Source: an uncultured Acetobacteraceae bacterium
Lineage (GTDB): Bacteria > Pseudomonadota > Alphaproteobacteria > Acetobacterales > Acetobacteraceae
Length of the DNA stretch: 43,710 nt
Assembly (NCBI GenBank): GCA_937873095.1
Contig: CALMVI010000096.1
Location: 1-43,710, forward strand
Direction: 5' to 3'
Shown here: positions 9,574 to 18,972 of the stretch, in pieces
How positions within the stretch are numbered: the stretch's first letter is position 1
Layout: each line of letters begins with the position of its first letter
Program-made: the position numbers and the translations under genes
Notes under the pieces: generated by a model
Told to the model about the DNA's origin: nothing
What the model saw: only the letters and a program-made list of their open reading frames with translations
Database searches by the model: none

Positions 9574-9893
9574 CAAATCAACGCCCCGCCGCCGAATTGG
9601 AAGAACGTCAGGAAGAAGCTTGATGCCGCAAAGGCGATGCTGAGGCCGAAGACGATCTGGATCAGCCGGCGGAAGCCACCCGATGTTTCGCCGAAGGCCA
9701 GCGTCAGTCCGGTGGTGATGATGACGATGACGGAGACAACCTTGGCGACCGGCCCCTGGATCGAATCCAGGATCTGCGTCAGCGGCTGTTCCCACGGCAT
9801 GTTGGAGCCGGCGGCATAGGCCGGCGCGGTTGCCAGAACGAAGAAGGCGAAGGCGGATGCCGTCGCCAAACGATCATGAAGACGATTGAGCAT
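9573..9893 (-). CDS. trbC: TrbC, VirB2-like pilin
   Basis: 106 residues. A signal peptide (FAFFVLATAPAYAAG) is followed by two hydrophobic helices (VVSVIVIITTGLTLAF and IVFGLSIAFAASSFFLTFF) separated by a short basic loop (GGFRRL), the pattern of TrbC/VirB2 pilins. The start overlaps the trbB stop by one base and the stop overlaps the trbD start. Intact. It is the conjugative pilus subunit. Confidence 0.92.
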   Translation of the reverse strand: MLNRLHDRLATASAFAFFVLATAPAYAAGSNMPWEQPLTQILDSIQGPVAKVVSVIVIITTGLTLAFGETSGGFRRLIQIVFGLSIAFAASSFFLTFFQFGGGALI

Positions 9894-10858
9894 CAGGGCT
9901 CTCCTGCTGGGGTGAGGACGTAATCGCCGTCCGGACCGAGGTCCCCGACGGCGGCGAGTTCGGCGAGGCGGCGGGCAGCGCCGCGCCCGGACAGCACGGC
10001 GATCACGTCGATCGTTTCGGCGATCAGGGCGCGGGGCACGGTGACGACGGCTTCCTGGATGAGCTGCTCCAGCCGGCGCAGCGCGCCGATGGCCGAGCCC
10101 GCGTGCAGCGTGCCGACGCCGCCGGGATGGCCGGTGCCCCAGGCTTTGAGGAGATCGAGCGCCTCGGCGCCGCGCACCTCGCCGATCGGAATGCGGTCCG
10201 GCCGTAGCCGTAGCGAGGAGCGGACGAGATCGGAGAGCGAGGCCGCGCCTTCCTTCGTGCGCAGCGAAACGAGGTTGGGCGCGGCGCATTGCAGCTCGCG
10301 CGTGTCCTCGATCAGCACCACGCGGTCGCCGGTCTTGGCGACTTCCGCTAGCAGCGCGTTGACGAGCGTGGTCTTGCCGGTCGAGGTCCCGCCGGCGACG
10401 AGGATGTTCTTCCGTGTGGCCACCGCAATCCGCAGCAACTCGGCCTGGCAGCCGGTCATGATGCCGGCATCGACGTAATCGCCGAGTGTGAACACGGCGA
10501 CGGCCGGGCGGCGAATGGCGAAGCACGGAGCCGCCACCACCGGCGGCACCAGCCCCTCGAACCGCTCCCCGCTTTCCGGCAACTCGGCGGAAACACGCGG
10601 CGATCCGGCGTGGACCGCGACACCGACATGGTGGGCGACCAAACGCACGATCCGCTCCGCGTCGGCCGGCGTCACCCGGCAGCCCGTGTCCTCCAGGCCG
10701 CCCGAAAGCCGGTCGATCCAAAGCCGGCCGTCGGGGTTTAGCATCACCTCGACGATGCTGGGGTCTTCCAGATATGCCGCAATCGACGGCCCAAGCGCCG
10801 TGCGCAGCATGCGCGCGCCACGGGCGAAGGCTTCGGATCGAAACGAAACTGCCGACAC
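9893..10858 (-). CDS. trbB: TrbB, VirB11-like hexameric ATPase
   Basis: 321 residues. Walker A is GGTSTGKTT (156-164), the Asp box is [10 protein letters not shown], Walker B lies in [20 protein letters not shown] and the His box is WGTGHPGG, all in VirB11 order. The enzyme hydrolyses ATP on the cytoplasmic face and switches the machine between pilus building and DNA transfer. It is the first gene of the trb block. Its upstream neighbour in related elements is copG/traG, but here about 3.1 kb of cargo separates them, so trbB may need its own promoter. Intact. Confidence 0.95.
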   Translation of the reverse strand: MSAVSFRSEAFARGARMLRTALGPSIAAYLEDPSIVEVMLNPDGRLWIDRLSGGLEDTGCRVTPADAERIVRLVAHHVGVAVHAGSPRVSAELPESGERFEGLVPPVVAAPCFAIRRPAVAVFTLGDYVDAGIMTGCQAELLRIAVATRKNILVAGGTSTGKTTLVNALLAEVAKTGDRVVLIEDTRELQCAAPNLVSLRTKEGAASLSDLVRSSLRLRPDRIPIGEVRGAEALDLLKAWGTGHPGGVGTLHAGSAIGALRRLEQLIQEAVVTVPRALIAETIDVIAVLSGRGAARRLAELAAVGDLGPDGDYVLTPAGEP

Positions 10859-11566
10859 AAGGTACCCCGCGAAATCGCCTCACGCGGAGGCGGATGGATC
10901 AACGGGGTTGATTAGAAAGAGGCGGAAATGGGCGAAGGCAACAAGCGTGATGGGGGGGTGGGGGCCTGGGATAGAAAGACATACGCAAGGAACTGACGTC
11001 GCGGCTGCGGTTAGTTTCTTGTGCATCACGCGTGGATGGGGGATTGGCCACGCGGAACCGCGCTGTGGCTGCAAAGCGCCAATCATCGCCGTTCGAGCAA
11101 GCGGCATCATTCCTCCAGGGCAGTCGTTCGCCGGTGGAGCGGCAAATGACTGGGTTGAGTGGCTTTCGGCTGGTCCGGTTTACCGCGATTGGAAAGACAA
11201 GCGGGCGTCCGCCCGGTGACCGCGATTGGCCGACACCCGACTCGTGCTCCCGCCCGGATTAGCAAAAAGACCTGACATCGCCGACAACGGCCGGTGGCTG
11301 CCTGCTGCTAACCGCGGCAGCCGTTGCAGGCTAGAGCTGGACCAGCTTAGATGAACGCATAGCCGTGATTCGCAAAGGCTCTGGCTCATTCGGCTAATGT
11401 AGAGCTCGGGAGGATTTTGACCGTGACGCCAGGTGAGCGGGCAGATTCGCAAGGAAGCGAAGAAATCCACTTGTCCGACGTCCAACTATCCCGGACGGCC
11501 ACCCCCTGCTCCTGATGCAGACCACATAATGTGAGCTGAGTCCGCCAGATAGGATCTGCCATTTCG
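10859..11566. other. Gene-poor stretch between trbB and the nSTAND cargo
   Basis: About 700 nt with no frame that looks coding. The trbB-proximal part should contain the trbB promoter. It also contains the left edge of cargo 1, since copG and trbB are normally adjacent. I see no convincing terminal repeats or transposase remnants. Confidence 0.5.
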
Positions 11567-13818
11567 ATGTTTCGACTTCACACGTTAGGTTGGCATAGCT
11601 TCCAACAACTGTGCCTGTCCGTGACGCGCGAGGTTCTCGGTCAAACCGTCCAGTCCTTTCTAGACTCGAACGATGGCAGCCGAGATGGAGCTTTTTCAGG
11701 CGTCTGGAGCCAACAGAGCGGCGAGTCTCTCTCTGGTCGATTTGTCATTCAGTGTAAATTCACTGGTCGCGTAGGATACGCTCTCACAATTTCAGATATT
11801 GAAGAGGAATTCAAAAAGGCTCGCCGATTGGTTATCAGAGGTGAGTGCGACGTCTACATCTTAATGACAAACGCTGGAGTATCCGGTGAAACGGAACTAA
11901 GAATTGCGGAGAATTTCAAAAGCGTCGGCGTTAGTGAGGTGCGGGTGTTTGGATCGACCTGGATAGAAGACCAGATTCGCGACAGCAAACATCTGAGGAT
12001 TATGGTCCCACGAGTTTATGGTCTCGGAGACCTAAGCCAGATCCTTGACGAGCGAGCATATGCACAAGCCACAGCAGTCCTCGAATCGATGCGAGAAGAT
12101 CTTGCCAAGGTTGTTTGACGGAATCCTATCGGAACGCGGCCAGAGCACTGGACACGCATCATTTCGTGCTCCTCGTTGGCGAGCCTGCGTCCGGAAAGAC
12201 TACTATAGCCTCGCTGCTTGCGATGTCATCCGCTGACCAGTGGGACGCATCTGTGGTTAAATTGACGACGCCGAAGTCCGTTGTGGATCATTGGAACCCG
12301 CATGAGAGTTCCCAACTCTTCTGGATCGACGATGCGTTTGGCGTAACGCAATACGAAAGCGGGCTCGTTTCTGAATGGAACCACGTTCTTAACGAGGTAA
12401 AGACGATACTCCGTCAAGGCAACCGCGTAGTGATGACGTCACGAGACTATATCTATAATCGCGCGCGGCAGGACTTGATTTCCTCTGTTTAAAGAGAGCC
12501 AAGTTCTTATTGATGTCCACGACCTCACGGTCGATGAGCGGCAACAGATTCTCTACAATCATTTGAAGCTGGGAAGACAGCCCCCTGAGTTTCGCACTGA
12601 TGTGAAGCCATATCTGGCATCTGTGGCGGATCACAGTAGATACATTCCTGAGACGGCTAGACGGCTAGCGGATCCCTTCTTTACCAAAAATCTGCACCTG
12701 TCGGAATGGAGCTTGGCGAACTTTGTCGACAAGCGCGAGCAATTCCTCATTGACCTCTGCAAGGGACTCGATGCGGGAAGTAAGGCGGCCTTGGCATTGG
12801 TCTTTATGTCCAATGGGCGCTTGCCGAGTCCGATATCATTAACGGCCGCCGAAGATGAGGCTCTGCGGCGATTAGGTGGCGACCTAGGCGCGTGCACGGC
12901 AGCACTCGAAGCATTGCGCGGCAGTCTAGTTGTCCATGCCACCTTGAAAGGGGAGTCTTTTTGGACTTTCAAGCACCCAACCATCGGCGATGCTTGTTCC
13001 GCTATGCTCCGAGAGAGCCCGGAGTTGCTCGAAATCTACATACGCGGCAGCGGTATCGAACAATTAACACGGCAAGTAACTTGCGGCGATGTTGAGATAG
13101 AAGGTGCCGTTGTTCTGCCTACCACCCTATTTCCGGCCATAATTGAGCGCCTAGCGGAGTACAAAACAAGTTCCTCTTATAAGACTGAATGGATGGCGGT
13201 TGGGGGGGCGCGGCGAGAGCTGTTAGGGTTCTTGGCTGGGCGTTGCAGCAGACAGTTTCTGGAGGCGTATCTCTCTGTCGACGTGAAGTTGATAGATTCC
13301 TTAGTTAAACCACCATTGTATCTGGAATTTTCCCCTGAGGTCGACCTCGCTGTTCGTTTGTTCAAGTTCGGCTCTTGCCGGAATTCGCGCGGAAGTCTTT
13401 GGTAGAGGCCGTAAGTAAATATGCTCGTGAAGGTGACGATGGTCGTGTGCTGATTGATTCGGATCTGCGTTCAATGTTGAGTGATAAAGAGCTACGCCGT
13501 CTCCATGAGGCAATCCGCACCGATCTTCTGCCGAAGATTGAACAAGTGCGGCTTGCTCACCAAGCAGATCGTGAGCTTGACGACGACCCGACATGGCACA
13601 TGAGGCGATTTGAACAGGTTCTTTCCGCCATTGAACAAATATATTTCCAAAGTCGGCGCATCCGGAAACTTGTTGAACGAGAACGTAGTCATGTTCGAGA
13701 GTGGATTGATATGAACCCAATGGAAGAGAGTAGATCGAGCGCCCAAAATATTGGAGTTGACTCACCGAGTGCGAACCACAACCTCAATCGGAGCATCTTC
13801 GATGATATAGATGAGTGA
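11567..13818 (+). pseudogene. Nuclease plus nSTAND3-like NTPase, defence-type gene, three frameshifts
   Basis: Read across frames, the product is about 750 residues. The N-terminus looks like an Mrr-type PD-(D/E)xK nuclease: DGSRDGAFSG then IQCKF (D40, Q62, K64). It leads through VPRVYGLGDLSQILDERAYA to a P-loop (LLVGEPASGKTTIASLL), a Walker B-like FWIDDAFG and a sensor-like VVMTSRDYIYNRAR, then a helical C-terminal region. This matches NTPases of the nSTAND3 kind, related to Avs antiviral proteins. Frames break near 12113-12117 (one base missing), 12475-12478 (one extra or two missing) and 13371-13377 (one missing). Base composition is lower in GC than the flanking tra genes, as expected for cargo. 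Confidence 0.8.
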
Positions 13819-13999
13819 AGCTGCCACATTCGGCGTGAACGTTTGGCCTGAGCAAACCGCGCGGACAAGAATCTCTATACTGGCCTCCGGAACGACCAGG
13901 GTGGGAGCAATGCCCACGGCTGAGCCCACATTCAGACGTCCGCTTCCGGGACAGCAGGACACCATATGCTGATGACGTGATTGGGTCGACAGCGGCCAA
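13819..13999. other. Short intergenic gap, right edge of cargo 1
   Basis: About 180 nt between the end of the nSTAND gene and the end of copG, which face each other. No gene, repeat or strong terminator is visible. The cargo insertion boundary should lie here. Confidence 0.4.
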
Positions 14000-14503
14000 T
14001 CACCGTCCGCCAAACGAACGGCAGATTTCCGTCCTCACTCGCTCCAGACCTGCCAGTCTCCTTACGGCCGCTCGCTGGGTTTGGCCGTTCGTAGGTGTTT
14101 CTGGGTCGATGTCTCGGCTGATCTCGTCACCCAGCCTTCGTCCGCGGGCCAGGCGCCGGCCGAGCGCCTCGACGAATCCTTCATATCGCTCGCGGCCCTT
14201 GGTCTGGGCGGCAGCCAATGCGGCGTCAGGGAGCGCAGGCGTGCTGGTAAGCCAGAAGCGCACGAATACCGCCAGCGCCTCGTTGGAGATATCGACGTGG
14301 CGCTCGATCCGCTCCAAGTGCCGGGTCATGCGGTCAAGCCGGCGGGCCAGCGCCGCCTCCAGGCGGTCGGCGCCGTCCGGCGACAGATGCGACGCGAGCG
14401 CGGCCTCGACGATCAATGCCTGGGGCACGCGCTTGCGGGCCGCGTAGTCGGCGAGTTTGCCGGCGAGATCGGGCGGCAGGCGGAACGTGTGCTTGGTGCG
14501 CAT
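14000..14503 (-). CDS. CopG-like ribbon-helix-helix protein next to traG
   Basis: 167 residues from the ATG at 14503 (MRTKHTFRLPPDLAGKLADY), 5 nt after the original traG stop at 14511-14509. The N-terminal strand and two helices fit a CopG/Arc fold; the rest is helical, with EALAVFVRFWLTSTPALPDA and ERYEGFVEALGRRLA. Proteins of this kind regularly sit between traG and trbB in these elements and probably control transfer genes or act in the relaxosome. Because traG has a deletion, its frame now runs into copG and could produce a fusion, but copG has its own start and is intact. Confidence 0.85.
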   Translation of the reverse strand: MRTKHTFRLPPDLAGKLADYAARKRVPQALIVEAALASHLSPDGADRLEAALARRLDRMTRHLERIERHVDISNEALAVFVRFWLTSTPALPDAALAAAQTKGRERYEGFVEALGRRLARGRRLGDEISRDIDPETPTNGQTQRAAVRRLAGLERVRTEICRSFGGR

Positions 14504-14508
14504 GGCGG

Positions 14509-16155
14509 TCACAGCCCCATGTCGTCGGCTGGATCGAGCGACACTTGACGGGCGGTCGCGCGCAACCAGCACCAGCTCGTGATCATGCGGAAGCTGCATG
14601 ACCTCGCCGGGCGTCAGCAGCGGCCGGGCGGTTTCCTGGCGCGATACCATCAGGTGGCCGAGCCACGGGCTGAGCCGATGGCCGGCATAGTTTTTCGCAT
14701 CGCGGATTTCCGTTGCCGTGCCGAGCGCGTCGGACACGCGCTTGGCGGTGCGCTCGTCATTGCTGGCGAAGCTGACGCGCACATGGCAGTTGTCGAGGAT
14801 CGAGTTGTTCTGGCCATAGGCCTTCTCGATCTGGTTCAGCGATTGCGCGATCAGGAACGCCTTCAGGCCGTAACCGGCCATGAAGGCCAAGGCGCTCTCG
14901 AAGAAATCGAGCCGTCCCAGCGCCGGGAATTCGTCGAGCATCAGTAACAGGCGATGCCGCTTGGCCTTTGCATTCAGATCCTCGGTCAGGCGCCGGCCGA
15001 TCTGGTTCAGGATCAGCCTGACCAGCGGCTTTGTCCGGCTGATGTCCGACGGCGGCACGACGAGGTAGAGGGTCGCCGGCTGCGCGGCTTCCACGAGGTC
15101 GCGGATGCGCCAGTCGCACCGGCGCGTCACGGCCGCCACCACGGGATCGCGGTAGAGGCCGAGGAACGACATGGCGGTGGATAGCACGCCGGAGCGCTCG
15201 TTCTCGCTTTTGTTCAGCAACTCGCGCGCCGCGCTGGCAACGACCGGATGCACGCCGGCCTCGCCCAGATGCGGCGTGGTCATCATCGCCCGCAGCGTCG
15301 TCTCGGTCGGCCGCTTTGGGTCTGACAGAAAATTGGCGACGCCGGCGAGCGTCTTGTCCGGCTCGGCGTAGAGCACGTGCAGGATCGTTCCGACGAGCAG
15401 CGAATGGCTGGTCTTCTCCCAGTGGTTCCGCTTCTCCAGCGCGCCTTCGGGATCGACCAGCACGTCGGCGATGTTCTGAACGTCCCTCACTTCCCATTCA
15501 CCGCGGCGCACCTCCAGCAGCGGGTTGTAGGCTGCGCTCTGCGCATTGGTCGGATCGAAGATCAGCACCCGGCCGAACCGCGCCCGCCAGCCGGCCGTCA
15601 GCGTCCAGTTCTCGCCTTTGATGTCATGGACGATGGCCGAGCCTGGCCAGGTCAGCAGCGTCGGGACGACGAGGCCGACGCCCTTGCCGCTCCGGGTCGG
15701 CGCGAAGCACAGTACATGCTCCGGACCGTCATGCCGGAGATACTCGTCGCGCCACCGGCCAAGCAGCACGCCGTCGTGTCCAAGCAGCCCGGCATCTCGC
15801 ACCTCCCGCGTGTCGGCCCAGCGGGCTGAGCCATAGGTCGTGACACGCTTTGCCTCGCGGGCGCGCCACACCGAAAAATGGTGACGGCCACAACGACGGC
15901 CGCAATGCCGCCGGCAGCGGCGATGTAGGCGCCCTCGACAAAAATGTCGCGCGCATAGGCGTCGTAGGCGAACCACCACCAGAAAAAGGCCGGCGGATGG
16001 TAAACCGGCCAGCCGAAAACCTCGAACCATGGGTGGCCAAGCCCCGACTAAAACCCGAGCTTCCACGCGGTCCACTCCGTCGCCGCCCAGACGAAGGCGA
16101 GAACGGTGGCGCTGACGAGGAGCACCTGGCCCCAGAGGATCTTGGTCGCATTCAT
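14509..16155 (-). pseudogene. traG: TraG, VirD4-type coupling protein, multiply broken
   Basis: The true start is the ATG at 16155 (MNATKILWGQVLLVSATVLA). The N-terminal membrane part reads to WKLGF, then meets TAG at 16050-16048 where CAG is likely. The frame then continues (SGLGHPWFEVFGWPVYHPPA) and is lost in a five-A run at 15874-15878, one base short. The ATPase domain follows in another frame with APTRSGKGVG (Walker A) and LLLMLDEFPALG (Walker B). Finally, LVLVA joins abruptly at about 14551-14566 to the native tail QVSLDPADDMGL in a third frame, so roughly 100 residues are missing by comparison with my recollection of family length. The coupling protein brings relaxase-DNA to the pore and is clearly non-functional here. 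Confidence 0.92.
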
Positions 16156-16201
16156 GGCGACGAAGGATCAGCCTCGGCATGCGCGGGGCTATCAAGTTCA
16201 A

Positions 16202-16398
16202 AAGTCTCCCGCAGGGCCTGTGGAGTAGCGCAGGCTACAAATCGGTCTGGTTATTGGCCCGGCAAGTATTGTTACGCATTCGTTTCTGGGCCACGCAAGT
16301 AGGCGATGCTTCCAAAAGAGGCAGAAGATCGCCCATTGTGTGATGCGGAACAATCAGATGGCCCGTAAAGTACCGACTCCCCTTTTGGCGCAGCCGCT
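16202..16398. other. Intergenic gap between traG and the membrane-protein cargo
   Basis: About 200 nt without a gene. Relaxase and traG are usually close neighbours in this element type, so one edge of cargo 2 lies here. No clear repeat or insertion sequence end is visible. Confidence 0.4.
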
Positions 16399-17739
16399 CT
16401 AAACAATGGCCATGCGCATTTTGCGATTGAGCGCCTGGAGCGCCGTAACGACATCATTGGCCGTCGGCGTGACGTTCGCTGGAAGCAGTCCGGCGCGGCC
16501 ACCGAGCAGAAGGCTTTCCTGAGCGGCAGCAATCGGGTCGCCGGCGTGCGGATCTAGGATGGATGGGTCGCTGGCCGCGCGGTGGAAGCGGTCCGCGTGT
16601 ACCTGACGGTAATCCTGGACATGCTTCCCGCGCTCGAGCCAGTCCTCGATGCAGTCCTGGATCGGCTCGGCCGCATTCGCGCGCAGCTCGCGAAAACGAC
16701 GCATGCCAATATCGGCCGTCCGGATATTCGTGTTGATTACGTCTCGACTGGCTAGGCAGTGCCGCCGCACCGCGTTATTCAGGGTATCCACCTCGCGGCG
16801 GCACAACCAGTTATACCGCAGGCGTCGCGCCAGGTTCTTCGCAACCACGCGCCCCGTGAAGCCCGCTGCGACCGGCGCCAGGACGATCATCCACGATCCC
16901 GTAAGCCCAAGGGCCGCAATCGCGGCGGCCTTGCCCGCGATGTGGCCGACATGTCCGGCGATGCCGCTGCTTGCCAGGCTGGCGATCTCAATGATGGACG
17001 CGGTATCGCGCTGCCACAGGATGCGCGTCGCCTGCGCGGCAACGTTCACATAGCAGCAGATTTCGGCGAAGTGATCGAAAGCAACATCCATGTCTCCCGC
17101 ACCGGGAAGAATGCTGTTCAAGATCGTGGGATCTAAATCCAAAGGGAAAGCCAACGGATTGTTCTCCAGCCCATAGGCCAGATGCGTTGCCGTGTGGGTG
17201 AAGAACGTGAGGCGGTCGAGTTTCGTTGGCGGGGGGCCGTCAGGATCATGCACGGCTGCCGGAACCCCGTTCAGGACGAACTGACGCGGATCCGACTCAG
17301 TGCCGGCGAGTGCTGCCTCGCAACCTTGGGCAGAGAACAGGTGGGCGATGAGCTGCTGCTGGACGTAGGTGCGAACCGCACCCGTGAAGCCAGTATCTGG
17401 ATCGAGCCGCACGTCGTTCACGGAATCGAATGCGAGTGACGTCGCGGCCAACCGAGCCTCGCGAAGCATGCTGAACCGCTTGGGCGGACGGCCAACGGCG
17501 CCGACCAGTTCCGAAGTCCAATGCAGGTTGCCAACGTCAGCATCGGCAAAGGCCTCGGGCTCTACGCGTGCCCACTGGAAGAGCGCATCGCCAACAGTCG
17601 TCACTTCGGTCTGATTGTTCTTGCCGGAGAGCAAGCCCGCCACTCGTCGCTCCGGCGGCTGATCGGGTTTGAGCGGTCGCCGCAGCGCCTCCTTTGCTGG
17701 GAGGCGGTCGAGCGCGCCGAGCGCGTCAGGCGGTAACAT
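16399..17739 (-). CDS. Unknown protein with a Gly/Ala-rich membrane hairpin
   Basis: 446 residues; I do not recognise a named family. A soluble N-terminal half (about 1-245) contains FFTHTATHLAYGLENN and VAFDHFAEICCYVNVAAQA. A hydrophobic Gly/Ala-rich segment follows at 248-300 (SSGIAGHVGHIAGKAAAIAA, then GSWMIVLAPVAAGFTGRVV), then a basic, helical C-terminal region (LARRLRYNW). Such Gly-rich hairpins occur in pore-like or membrane-inserting proteins; that is analogy only. Its start overlaps the end of the upstream gene by 14 nt, so the two form a coupled pair lying as cargo between relaxase and traG. Reading frame intact. Confidence 0.7.
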   Translation of the reverse strand: MLPPDALGALDRLPAKEALRRPLKPDQPPERRVAGLLSGKNNQTEVTTVGDALFQWARVEPEAFADADVGNLHWTSELVGAVGRPPKRFSMLREARLAATSLAFDSVNDVRLDPDTGFTGAVRTYVQQQLIAHLFSAQGCEAALAGTESDPRQFVLNGVPAAVHDPDGPPPTKLDRLTFFTHTATHLAYGLENNPLAFPLDLDPTILNSILPGAGDMDVAFDHFAEICCYVNVAAQATRILWQRDTASIIEIASLASSGIAGHVGHIAGKAAAIAALGLTGSWMIVLAPVAAGFTGRVVAKNLARRLRYNWLCRREVDTLNNAVRRHCLASRDVINTNIRTADIGMRRFRELRANAAEPIQDCIEDWLERGKHVQDYRQVHADRFHRAASDPSILDPHAGDPIAAAQESLLLGGRAGLLPANVTPTANDVVTALQALNRKMRMAIV

Positions 17740-18856
17740 GACTAGCCAAGCGCGCGGACAGAGCGGGGCTGCCCAGACCCGGGAAGCGGCCGACCAGAAA
17801 GGCGGTATGCGGGCCAGCGCCGGTGCCGATCTCGGCGACCAGTTCGTGGATCCGGGCGACGAAGGCGTCGATGCGCGTGGACTGCTCGTCGGAAGCGGCC
17901 AGCGACATCACCGAGGTGGCGACGAAAGTTGGGTAGAGGACGCCGCGGATTTTATGGTTGGCCCTGCTCGTCATCCAGCCGCCACCACCGGCGAGAAGCG
18001 GAACCAGGAGCAGTGGGTTGGTCAGCCCGGCCAGGCTCGAGGTGAGCATCATGAAAAAGCCGAAGGAGAGGTGAATACCGACCAACCCAGTCACCGCGGC
18101 GACAACCGAGGTGAGTGTCGTGTACGCGGTGAACCCAGCCAGGCCAACAGTCGCCGAAAGGCCGACACCCAGCTTTGCAAAGCGTCCGGTCTGCCGCAGC
18201 GTCTCAGCAGTCAGATCCGGCAGCCGGGCGGCCCGGCAGATTCGCTTCTGCTCCTCGGGCGGCAGGTCGCGCAGTGCTGCGGCGATGCGCCCTGCGACCT
18301 CCTCCTGCTCGGCTGGCGTCTTGTTCCTGAACTCCTCGTCGAGTTGGTCGAAGGTCTTCGAGATCACGTATCGGACCAGGTCGTCGATACTGGTCCCGGT
18401 AAAGCCCTGGCGTTTCGCGCCGAGCAGACGCTTACCAAGCGAACGATCGTCCACCGCCGCCAGGGTCTGGATGGCATGGCGCTCGATTTGGAGACCCAGA
18501 TCGTGCAGTTTTGCCGCACTCGGGTCCGTGTCGAGCCGCAGCCCGGTGTGCTGGAGCAGGCGGCAGAACTTCGAGACATGGCCGTCGATTGGATTGCCTT
18601 GCGGCTCGGCTTGTCCACGGTCGTGGTCGCGTATCCACTCCGGCACCAGCTCGGTCATCGTCTTCCTGGCGCGCTGTACCGGCGCCACAACCTTTTCGTT
18701 CAGGTAGTCGCTGGCGGCTGTCGCAAGCTTCGTCTTGGCGGCCTGCTCAATCCCGGCGTGCCAGACCGTGCTGCGGTCCCATAGCGTCACTTGGGCGGCG
18801 ACCGCCTGGTTGGTTTCACAGAGCAGGCCCTGGATGAGGCGGCTTTGGCCGAACAT
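17726..18856 (-). CDS. Membrane protein resembling YaaW-type proteins
   Basis: 376 residues. A helical soluble region (about 1-225) includes IDDLVRYVISKTFDQLDEEF and LRDLPPEEQKRICRAARLP, a pattern I associate with YaaW/DUF3944-like proteins. Two strongly hydrophobic stretches follow at 228-262 and 264-294 (FGFFMMLTSSLAGLTNPLLL), then a cytoplasmic tail. The start at 18856 is the first Met of the frame. It leads a two-gene unit with the 446-residue gene (14-nt overlap). The function is unknown; a membrane-acting effector with a partner is one reading. About 115 nt of non-coding DNA with a small inverted repeat lies upstream. Confidence 0.68.
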   Translation of the reverse strand: MFGQSRLIQGLLCETNQAVAAQVTLWDRSTVWHAGIEQAAKTKLATAASDYLNEKVVAPVQRARKTMTELVPEWIRDHDRGQAEPQGNPIDGHVSKFCRLLQHTGLRLDTDPSAAKLHDLGLQIERHAIQTLAAVDDRSLGKRLLGAKRQGFTGTSIDDLVRYVISKTFDQLDEEFRNKTPAEQEEVAGRIAAALRDLPPEEQKRICRAARLPDLTAETLRQTGRFAKLGVGLSATVGLAGFTAYTTLTSVVAAVTGLVGIHLSFGFFMMLTSSLAGLTNPLLLVPLLAGGGGWMTSRANHKIRGVLYPTFVATSVMSLAASDEQSTRIDAFVARIHELVAEIGTGAGPHTAFLVGRFPGLGSPALSARLASHVTA

Positions 18857-18926
18857 GCTTTGGTCCCAAAAACATGCAGATGACCGGTATTGTATTCAGC
18901 AAAAAGAAGCTGCGATAGGTCTGGAG

Positions 18927-18941
18927 CGCTCGACACGAGCG
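18927..18941. promoter_or_regulatory. Small inverted repeat upstream of the membrane-protein pair
   Basis: CGCTCG ACA CGAGCG is a perfect 6-bp inverted repeat with a 3-nt centre, about 70 nt upstream of the 376-residue gene start. It could be an operator. A 6-bp repeat in high-GC DNA also arises often by chance. Confidence 0.25.
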
Positions 18942-18972
18942 ATGAACGACCGCCCTGACGCTATTCGCTTAA

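Noticed and set aside
9573-10883. A 436-codon minus-strand frame spanning trbB and trbC
   Set aside because: Only its last 106 codons (trbC) are protein-like; the rest is an Arg-rich shadow of trbB.
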